Source: Neolewinella antarctica (lineage in GTDB: Bacteria > Bacteroidota > Bacteroidia > Chitinophagales > Saprospiraceae). Taken from it: 64,000 nt of DNA. This document shows, piece after piece, positions 57,778-64,000 of the stretch. The position numbers were made by a program, and so were the translations under genes. The notes under the pieces are model-generated. The model was not told the origin of the DNA and ran no database searches. It saw only the letters and a list, made by a program, of their open reading frames with translations. Positions within the stretch are counted from its first letter, which is position 1. Each line of letters opens with the position of its first letter. The stretch covers positions 885,915 through 949,914 of the forward strand of contig NZ_JAATJH010000002.1 of NCBI RefSeq assembly GCF_011927835.1, given 5' to 3'.

Positions 57778-58563
57778 ATGGACCTCAAAATACTGACCAG
57801 CAAACGTGGAACTCGCGTCGTCAAAGCCACCCAGCTCCACCGGGCGCTTGGCCTAAACGATAACCACTATCAAGTCAACGTGCAGCAGTGGTTAAAAGAC
57901 GTTTATGAGTTCACCAACGGTATTCGGCGGCCGGAGGGCCTGAAGGACTACGCGCGTTCCGCCAAAACAAAGGGACAGTTAATGCAGGAGTACTACCTCC
58001 AGGTAGAGTTTGCAAAACTCGTTGCCCTCGGTACGAAGTCGAAAGTGAAACAAGCCGTCGCAACTAAACTCAGTAAGGAAGAGCAGATCTACCCCGAGCA
58101 CGTTAAACTGAGTACCGACGAGATGCTCACCCTGCTCGAGCAAACCAAAGCCATGGCCCGCATCTCCTGTCAGAAAGGAGCCGAACAGCGTCACCTGGCT
58201 CACTACAGCCACCGCCGGGGCAGCGGTGATTACTGGCAACACTTCCGTCACGAACAGATCGTCTTTCTTAAAATGGAGGACATCAGAGCAGCGTTGAAGG
58301 AGAAAGGCGTCAAATCAAAAGCAACGGCGGAACTGCGTGACCTTCTCCTCCGCTTTGACCCCCTCGAAACGATTCGGATCGGTATCGTCGATCACTACGC
58401 TGCGCTGGGAAGTAGTATGCCCTACGCTCAGGAGATGGGGCAGTTGGCAAAAACATTAGCAACCGAACTCCGCCTGGAAGTTGTGGACGACCGGAAGGGA
58501 GATCTGCTCTTCGCACCCGCAGCGGACAGCGAGCTGGTGCGTAAACTGCAAATTGCCGCCTGA
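57778..58563 (+). CDS. conserved Bacteroidota protein with phage-antirepressor-like N-terminus
   Basis: 261 residues from ATG 57778. The N-terminal 90 residues (SKRGTRVVKATQLHRALGLN, NVQQWLKDVYEF, then LQVEFAKLVALGTKSKVKQA) read like the AntA/KilA-N class of antirepressor DNA-binding domains. The remainder is helical and charged (KAMARISCQKGAEQRHLAHYS; IRAALKEKGVKSKATAELRDLL) with no recognised motif. No phage genes surround it. A strong operator-like inverted repeat upstream suggests it could control its own gene. The DNA-binding role is inference. Confidence 0.6.
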   Translation: MDLKILTSKRGTRVVKATQLHRALGLNDNHYQVNVQQWLKDVYEFTNGIRRPEGLKDYARSAKTKGQLMQEYYLQVEFAKLVALGTKSKVKQAVATKLSKEEQIYPEHVKLSTDEMLTLLEQTKAMARISCQKGAEQRHLAHYSHRRGSGDYWQHFRHEQIVFLKMEDIRAALKEKGVKSKATAELRDLLLRFDPLETIRIGIVDHYAALGSSMPYAQEMGQLAKTLATELRLEVVDDRKGDLLFAPAADSELVRKLQIAA

Positions 58564-58849
58564 CACAACCGCAGCCGAATAGTAACTCATCGGGAAGTCA
58601 AGTAGTGCCATTATGATAACGCCGCTTGGTCTCTCAATTTCCCAGCCCAAAATCTACCGATTAGATGGATTAATTCTGGCCCGTGTTGAGTGTTGTATCG
58701 ATTATTCAGAATATCCGGGAGGTGATAGGTCCGAGATTGCGGCGCTTGCCCGGTCGCAATGACGACGGCAGTTGGCGAGTGTACGGTGATCCCACCTTCG
58801 AGTAATTTAGATTAATTACGTTGGTCTATTCCCTTCGTATTTTGGCCAG

Positions 58850-59395
58850 ATGAAGAATCCCTGGACGACCAAAAGCACCAAAACCGTTTACGATAATCCC
58901 TGGCTGGGGGTCGACCACAGTGAAGTTATCAATCCTCGTGGCGGTGAGGGGATTTACGGAGTCGTCCGCTTTAAGAATCATGCGATCGGGATCGTACCCA
59001 TCGATGATGAAGGTTATACGTACCTGGTCGGCCAGTTTCGGTACGCGACCAACCGCTACGAATGGGAAATACCCGAAGGCGGGTGCCCCGTAGGAACCGA
59101 TCCGCTCGCAACCGCGAAACGAGAACTGAAAGAGGAAACGGGGCTCGTCGCTACGGGCTGGACGCTTTTATTAGATTTCTATACGAGCAACTCCGTCTGC
59201 GATGAATATGGAATAGCCTATCTGGCCGAAGGACTGTCACAAGAAGACGCGGAGCCCGAGGAAACGGAAGATCTGAAAGTAAAGAAGCTACTAATCTCCG
59301 AAGCCATCGCAATGACCCTGGATGGTCGGATAAAGGACGCCGTAAGCATCATGGCCTTACAAAAAGTTGCGCTGCTGCGAACGGCCGGCCGGTGA
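58850..59395 (+). CDS. Nudix hydrolase, ADP-ribose pyrophosphatase-like
   Basis: 181 residues. The Nudix box runs from GGCPVGTDPLATAKREL to KEETGL (residues about 76-98). The catalytic RExxEE core is present, but the usual first Glu (Gx5E) is Thr. The strand before it, YEWEIPEGG, and the acidic tail (SQEDAEPEETEDLKV) match the ADP-sugar pyrophosphatase branch, which hydrolyses ADP-ribose and similar nucleotides. TATTTTGG (58838-58845) ends 4 nt before the ATG. Confidence 0.9.
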   Translation: MKNPWTTKSTKTVYDNPWLGVDHSEVINPRGGEGIYGVVRFKNHAIGIVPIDDEGYTYLVGQFRYATNRYEWEIPEGGCPVGTDPLATAKRELKEETGLVATGWTLLLDFYTSNSVCDEYGIAYLAEGLSQEDAEPEETEDLKVKKLLISEAIAMTLDGRIKDAVSIMALQKVALLRTAGR

Positions 59396-59476
59396 GGATG
59401 CTTCGTGAGTAAAAGAGCCCGGATATCGCAATCGAGCGCTCAAGATCTGTTTAGGTTACGGAGCGAAGAGATCTGC

Positions 59477-60655
59477 TTAGCCTTTCCGCTCTCCGATGCG
59501 TAGAATAGCCAGAATGGTCGCCGTCAACATTACTCCGGGGAAAACGGCCAACCACCACGCCGACGGTTGTTCCCGTGCGCGTCGTAGCAAGCTACCCCAG
59601 GTTGGTAAGTCGTTCGGTATTCCAATGCCCAGAAAGGAAAGGAAAGCTTCCAGTAGAATGGCGGAACCCATCATGAAACCAGCAATCACGAGCAACGGAC
59701 CGATTGCGTTCGGCAACGCGTGCACGAACAAAATCCTCCACGATGAAATATTACCTCCGTACGCCGCCTCGATGTAGGGAAGGCTACGTACGCGTAACAT
59801 TTCGGCCCGTAAAAACCGCGCTACCGCCGTCCACCCGAGAATGCCCACGACGACGATCACCGTAGTTAACGATGCGTCCTCGATAAATGCTACCACCGCG
59901 ATCAGGAACACCGCCCCCGGGACGTTGACGAAGAGCTCCAAAATTTGCAGGACGATCCCATCTAGTGGAAAACTAACGTCAACCCTGAATTTCCGGAACT
60001 GATTGAGCAGGAGATAAATGCCTCCACCGATCACCGAAATGGCGACCACGCAGGCGAAACCCTGCGCGCTTAGGTTCGTAATGTCGAAGTAAGGTAGTAG
60101 GCAAACGATGGCGTAGGGCAAACCAAGCGATATACCCGCCGCGGTCGCCCAGCAACTAGCCCTGGAAAAGCGTAGGCCCGTGTTACCAAAAAAACCCGCC
60201 GCGCCGCCGAGGGGCACGCCGATCAGAAGCGACAATAAGACGGAACCGAAACCGACCAGCAGAGCTACCCTAGTTCCGTGGATCAAGGATGCCAGTACGT
60301 CCCTTCCGAGCCGGTCCGTCCCCAGTAAGTGCCGCGCGAACGTACCCGTTTGCTGGACTTCGGAAGGAGACCGGTAATTCGCATTACGGAGATCGGGCGA
60401 AGAACCGTCGTAGGGGACGGGGGGCCAGACCGCCCAGTCTGTCGTTTGCTCGTACCAGTTGTAAATCTGCTTTTGGTGCGTTGGCTGATCAGTAAAACCA
60501 TCGGAGTAGGTACTCAGGACTGGGAAATGCAGTTCTCCGTTCACACACGCGATCAGCGGCCGGTCATTAGCGATAAGATCAGCAAACACGGCGAGCACCA
60601 CCAGGAGTATAATCCAGCAGTGCGCCCAACCTACTTTGCGCTTATTGTTTTCCAT
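59477..60655 (-). CDS. ABC transporter permease, DppC/OppC type
   Basis: 392 residues. About six membrane helices with the typical N-terminal motif LLGTDRLGRDVLASLIHGTRVAL (split over residues about 108-132) and the EAA loop EAAYGGNISSWRILFVHALPNAIGP (about residues 300-324). An extended extracytoplasmic loop of about 70 residues follows helix 1. It forms a channel with the DppB-type protein whose stop overlaps its start (TGATG). These permeases import peptides or nickel. No ATPase or binding protein is in the window. Confidence 0.92.
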   Translation of the reverse strand: MENNKRKVGWAHCWIILLVVLAVFADLIANDRPLIACVNGELHFPVLSTYSDGFTDQPTHQKQIYNWYEQTTDWAVWPPVPYDGSSPDLRNANYRSPSEVQQTGTFARHLLGTDRLGRDVLASLIHGTRVALLVGFGSVLLSLLIGVPLGGAAGFFGNTGLRFSRASCWATAAGISLGLPYAIVCLLPYFDITNLSAQGFACVVAISVIGGGIYLLLNQFRKFRVDVSFPLDGIVLQILELFVNVPGAVFLIAVVAFIEDASLTTVIVVVGILGWTAVARFLRAEMLRVRSLPYIEAAYGGNISSWRILFVHALPNAIGPLLVIAGFMMGSAILLEAFLSFLGIGIPNDLPTWGSLLRRAREQPSAWWLAVFPGVMLTATILAILRIGERKG

Positions 60656-62046
60656 CAGCGGTTATTCACCTGCGTGAGAGAAGGACGGTTGAGTTCTACC
60701 CGGGGGTCAATTGCCGCGTAAGTAAGGTCCGCCACTAGTAACCCGAGCGCCGTCAGTAGCCCGTTGATCATCACCAGCATGATAATGACTGGCCAGTCGC
60801 CACCAACGGCGGAAACGTAAAGTAGCTGCCCCATCCCGGGGATGTTAAAAATACGCTCGATCAAAACGCTGCCCGCAAGCATGCCGGGAATGATGTTACC
60901 AAACAGCGTAACGAGTGGAAAGGAAGCGTTTCTGAACACGTGGCCCCACAGGATTTTTCGCTCCGAAAGACCCTTCATCCGGGCCGTTCTCACGTACGGC
61001 ATGCTTAATTCTTGCGTGCCGGACTGTCGTAGATGACGACTCACGTAGGCCAACGCCGGATAAGACAGACACAAGACGGGGAGAATTAAGTGTCCACCGC
61101 GTACGCTCACCGTTTCCCACCAAGATGCATCCACCGGCACGGAGCCGAGGCCCATGCTGGGAAAAAAGTCCATCCCGTAGGCGGGCGTGGTAAAGAAAGT
61201 AGCCAGCAGCGTAGCCACCCAAAAACTCGGAACTCCGTAGAGAATAAAAAGTCCACCGGTGATCCAGCTCTCCCGCCGGGTGCCAACGCGCCGGGCTAAG
61301 TATAGCCCGAGGGGAATGGACAGGGCAAAAATGATGAAAAGGGCGAGCGCGTTGAGGAGTAGAGTATTGGGAACGGCGCGCTTGATCTTATCGATGACCG
61401 GCTGCTGGTCCAGGTAGGAAATACCAAAATCTCCCGCGAAAATGTTGCTAAGCCAGCGATGGTACTGATTCCCGGTGCCGTGCCAGCGCACAACGGGCCA
61501 CAGCAAACGCTGCCGTTGCTGGTTTTGGTAAATATCAGTGTGAGCCGTAGTCAAGTGGTGCGCACGACCGCGGCTGCGTAGTCCGTCGATACTTTCCCTA
61601 ATGACCTCCGGATCGTCCTGAAGTAATAAGCGACGCGCCAACAGTGTCGCTTGCTCGTCATGGGAGCTAGTGGAGTTGACGTCAGTAAAGGCAACCGCTT
61701 TGAGCACCCGGTAATACTCGGCTACTTTTTCCCAATTCCCTGCATCCAGCGTCAGCGCCCTCAGCATTTTACGCTCCGTGGGCCGGGTGATCCGGTGGAG
61801 GGTATCGGGAAGTGCGGCGTTACTAATTGAAACGTAAAACGGGGGCTTGTCGTAGCCCAAGCGGGTCGCGGCGCGGCGGTAGATGCGGTCGTAGGTTTCC
61901 GGATCCTGGCTGGACAAACGTGAATCAGCGGACGGCAGGCTGGAGGCAACTGGGTCCAACGGAACGTAGCTGCTCAGCACAAAACAGAGCAGGCTGAGGA
62001 GAACGAGGCTGAAGGGTAGGTACAATAAGCGGCGCAGAGCGTACAT
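60655..62046 (-). CDS. ABC transporter permease, DppB/OppB type
   Basis: 463 residues, longer than the usual 310-340. The first helix (LLYLPFSLVLLSLLCFVLSSYVP, residues 7-29) is followed by a long extracytoplasmic domain (about residues 30-225), then five helices. Family motifs are FGISYLDQQPVIDKI, TARMKGLSERKILWGHVFRNA (EAA loop) and ERIFNIPGMGQLL. It pairs with the DppC-type permease in a one-base stop/start overlap. The large insertion is common in Bacteroidota forms and may replace part of a separate binding protein's job (inference). Confidence 0.92.
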   Translation of the reverse strand: MYALRRLLYLPFSLVLLSLLCFVLSSYVPLDPVASSLPSADSRLSSQDPETYDRIYRRAATRLGYDKPPFYVSISNAALPDTLHRITRPTERKMLRALTLDAGNWEKVAEYYRVLKAVAFTDVNSTSSHDEQATLLARRLLLQDDPEVIRESIDGLRSRGRAHHLTTAHTDIYQNQQRQRLLWPVVRWHGTGNQYHRWLSNIFAGDFGISYLDQQPVIDKIKRAVPNTLLLNALALFIIFALSIPLGLYLARRVGTRRESWITGGLFILYGVPSFWVATLLATFFTTPAYGMDFFPSMGLGSVPVDASWWETVSVRGGHLILPVLCLSYPALAYVSRHLRQSGTQELSMPYVRTARMKGLSERKILWGHVFRNASFPLVTLFGNIIPGMLAGSVLIERIFNIPGMGQLLYVSAVGGDWPVIIMLVMINGLLTALGLLVADLTYAAIDPRVELNRPSLTQVNNR

Positions 62047-62057
62047 GGGCGCGGGGC

Positions 62058-62720
62058 TTAATCGGTCACCGTCACCGGCTTCGTGTTCGTGTAGAATGCA
62101 AGTTGAAAGCTCGACCTTAACTTACTAGTACTATCCTTGACCAGTTTCTGCTTGATCAGATATAGTTCGTACTCGCCGGGTGCGATGGTGGAGACCGCCG
62201 CCTTCGGTAACGTGACGACGTTGCTAGCCGTGGGGCCGAGTATTTGAATTTGCCGGGGGGCCGAGCGGTCCGTCGATTCGAAGAAATAAAGAAGGCTTTC
62301 CCCTTCCCCTAGTGCGCTCCGCCCAATCGGCGCACGTAATTTCTGGCCACGTGCAATCACGTCGGGGATGGCCGCCACGGACACCGGGGGGAACCGCAAC
62401 TCCAACGGGCAGCGATCATTATGACACGGTACGTCCAGTAGCAAAATTGCCGGATACTGCATTGGGCGGCGGTACTTAAACAGCTCCCCGCCGCGCGGAA
62501 CCTTCTGCATTGGAAAATTAAATACCGTCGGCGGCGAGTACGTGGTGGAAGTGTCCTCCCGCCGAATTTCTACCGTCGCGTCCAGTAGCTGACTACGCTC
62601 CTGATAACGAAGATTTCCGATGACGAGGTCTTGCACGTCATCAGCAGGGGCCCGGGAGCAGGTGCAGAGGAAAGTACAAAAAAGCAGTGTCAGAGCGGCG
62701 TGGACAGAAAATGTGCGCAT
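62058..62720 (-). CDS. lipoprotein of unknown function upstream of ABC permeases
   Basis: 220 residues from ATG 62720. TLLFCTFLC makes a lipobox with Cys near residue 17, followed by TCSRAPADDVQ. The mature part is beta-rich without a recognised family. It is followed 11 bp later by the DppB-type permease gene, so it is cotranscribed and may be an accessory or ligand-binding subunit. TACCTTCG (62733-62726) ends 5 nt before the ATG. The lipobox region carries the TGCACC core of the dispersed motif. Confidence 0.6.
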   Translation of the reverse strand: MRTFSVHAALTLLFCTFLCTCSRAPADDVQDLVIGNLRYQERSQLLDATVEIRREDTSTTYSPPTVFNFPMQKVPRGGELFKYRRPMQYPAILLLDVPCHNDRCPLELRFPPVSVAAIPDVIARGQKLRAPIGRSALGEGESLLYFFESTDRSAPRQIQILGPTASNVVTLPKAAVSTIAPGEYELYLIKQKLVKDSTSKLRSSFQLAFYTNTKPVTVTD

Positions 62721-62811
62721 TGTGGCGAAGGTAACAAACAGGGGAGAAGACGTGCTCCACCATAAGGTACTATCCCGGTTGATACCCACAAAATTCCTCC
62801 GCCGGCGGAGA

Positions 62812-63495
62812 TTACCCTACGCGCCAGTCAATGGGGTCTTTCCCGTGTTTTTCCAAGTATTCATTGGCGAGTTTGAAGTGGTTATTGCCAAAAAAACCCT
62901 TGTCGGCGCTGAAGGGCGAGGGGTGAGCGCTGGCGAGGACGAGGTGTTTGTTCTCGTCGATAAGGCCACCCTTCTTCTTAGCGAAAGCACCCCACAACAT
63001 AAATACCACATTGTCGCACTGATCACTAATAGCTTTGATGGACGCATCCGTAAAAAACTGCCAGCCGGAACGCTGGTGACTACCCGGCTTGTTGCGCTCC
63101 ACGGTCAGCATGGAATTAAGCAGGAAAACGCCCTGCTCCGCCCAGTTAGTTAAGTCGCCATTCTTGGTCGCCGGAATGTCGAGGCTCGTCTCCAGTTCCT
63201 TATAGATATTTCGCAAGGATGGCGGGCGCGTGACTCCCTGCGGTACGCTAAAACTGAGGCCCATGGCCTGCCCCGGGTTGTGGTAAGGGTCCTGACCGAG
63301 AATGACTACTTTAACCTGATCGATCGGGGTAGTGTTGTAGGCGTTAAAAATCAAGGAGCCGGCGGGGTAGATCGTCTTGTTATCGGTTTTTTCTTGCTTC
63401 AGAAACTGGATCAAATTTTTGAAGTAAGGCTTGGCAAATTCATCGGAAAGCGCGGCTTTCCATGCTTCGTTAATCTGTACGTTAGGTGCGGCCAT
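62812..63495 (-). CDS. ung: uracil-DNA glycosylase, family 1
   Basis: 227 residues from ATG 63495. The water-activating loop GQDPYHNPGQAMGLSFSV (residues about 64-81) and the Leu-loop HPSPFSADKGFFG (about 190-202) are intact, and LLNSMLTVERNKPGSH is the central family motif. It removes uracil from DNA. It lies 91 bp upstream of the lipoprotein gene on the same strand. Confidence 0.97.
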   Translation of the reverse strand: MAAPNVQINEAWKAALSDEFAKPYFKNLIQFLKQEKTDNKTIYPAGSLIFNAYNTTPIDQVKVVILGQDPYHNPGQAMGLSFSVPQGVTRPPSLRNIYKELETSLDIPATKNGDLTNWAEQGVFLLNSMLTVERNKPGSHQRSGWQFFTDASIKAISDQCDNVVFMLWGAFAKKKGGLIDENKHLVLASAHPSPFSADKGFFGNNHFKLANEYLEKHGKDPIDWRVG

Positions 63496-63629
63496 GGGGA
63501 GTGGTATTGGGGATGCGTAATTGTGGGTTCGGACGGTACTCGCCCGGTCTGCTACTTTAAAGCCCACACGACAAGCAGTGTTCAGCAATTTAGGTTTGAC
63601 ATCTCCCTAACAATATCTTCCCGGAAAGA

Positions 63630-64000
63630 TCAGCGCATCTCCGCCAGTTTCCGCACCACCGTATCGACCTCCGCGCGCGTGTTGTGGTGGTTGAGCGAGA
63701 ACCGAACCGTATGCCGCTGACTATCGGGGTTTAAGTGGCCGACGACGTGGCTGCCAACGTCGATCCCACTCGAACAGGCCGAGCCGCCACTGGCGGAAAT
63801 ACCCGCTAGGTCGAGGTTCATGAGCAACATCGTCCCCTTGTCGCTGTAGGGAAAGCTCGTGCTGAGGAGTTTGTAGTGGCTACGATCGGGGTCGCCATTA
63901 AACTTTACGTCCGGGTACTTAGCGGCTAGCTCGTGCTTGAGGTAGTCCCGCACGTCACGGATGGTCGCCGAGCGTTCCGCTAGGTTGGCGTATGATTTTT
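63630..64000 (-). CDS. cysteine desulfurase-like aminotransferase, N-terminus beyond window edge
   Basis: Only the C-terminal 123 or so residues are present and the frame continues off the right edge. GGSACSSGID carries the catalytic Cys of cysteine desulfurases in the SACSSG loop, and VRFSLNHHNTRAEVDTVV is the usual C-terminal segment. The enzyme takes sulfur from cysteine for Fe-S clusters or tRNA thiolation. Which type (IscS, NifS or another) cannot be told from this part. Confidence 0.88.
   Translation of the reverse strand, partial: KSYANLAERSATIRDVRDYLKHELAAKYPDVKFNGDPDRSHYKLLSTSFPYSDKGTMLLMNLDLAGISASGGSACSSGIDVGSHVVGHLNPDSQRHTVRFSLNHHNTRAEVDTVVRKLAEMR

Overview
The window reads as a chromosomal segment of a Bacteroidota bacterium. 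The evidence is SusC/SusD and several TonB-dependent receptors, the type IX secretion protein PorQ together with a secreted enzyme carrying a type IX sorting tail, DUF4249, DUF3109 and DUF4837 proteins, and -7 promoter elements of the form TAnnTTTG. The fairly GC-rich coding, HPPD and the style of the proteins suggest Saprospiria (Lewinella-like); this placement is inference. No tRNA, rRNA, CRISPR array, integrase or transposase was recognised.

Layout. 1-5 kb: C-terminally truncated TonB receptor, a 92-bp cruciform, a Gfo/Idh/MocA oxidoreductase and HPPD. 5-18 kb: glycosyltransferase, DUF3109 protein divergent from a large FAD/Fe-S oxidoreductase, porQ divergent from a membrane-anchored winged-helix-like protein, a TonB receptor/DUF4249 pair, MoxR ATPase and DUF4837 lipoprotein. 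18-23.4 kb: dnaE and a 1.9-kb gene-poor spacer. 23.4-34 kb: SusC/SusD, a TlpA-like lipoprotein, a membrane protein, an HExxH lipoprotein, a small secreted protein and asnB. 34-44 kb: TonB receptor, Tat-exported Gfo/Idh/MocA protein, exbD and the mreB-mreC-mreD-mrdA cell-shape cluster. 44-50.5 kb: TM2/TPR/SHOCT protein, moeA-mobA, recR, pyruvate dehydrogenase E2 and a UDG-fold-like protein. 50.6-64 kb: type IX-secreted GH13 amylase, RRM/glycine-rich RNA-binding protein, NlpC/P60 lipoprotein, 2TM protein, phosphatidylserine decarboxylase, an antirepressor-like protein with an operator-like site, Nudix hydrolase, two peptide-type ABC permeases, a lipoprotein, ung and the C-terminal end of a cysteine desulfurase.

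Most genes are ordinary housekeeping or envelope genes. The unusual content is in short DNA elements. (1) Perfect 7-bp tandem arrays (ACCGCCT, CCCCAGA, CCACAGA) sit at gene ends; in three genes the stop codon TAG is part of the repeat, and one stretch of both repeat types is translated in frame inside the FAD/Fe-S protein. (2) A dispersed 17-bp motif, TGCACCCGCGACCGCGC and variants, occurs at least fifteen times: in spacers, as the two arms of a terminator, and in the signal-peptide coding region of several exported proteins. (3) About nine genes have a TAnnTTnG element ending only 3-6 nt before the start codon, which predicts leaderless mRNAs. (4) There is a bifurcated cruciform at 2179-2270 and a roughly 190-bp inverted-repeat-bounded element at 38995-39186.
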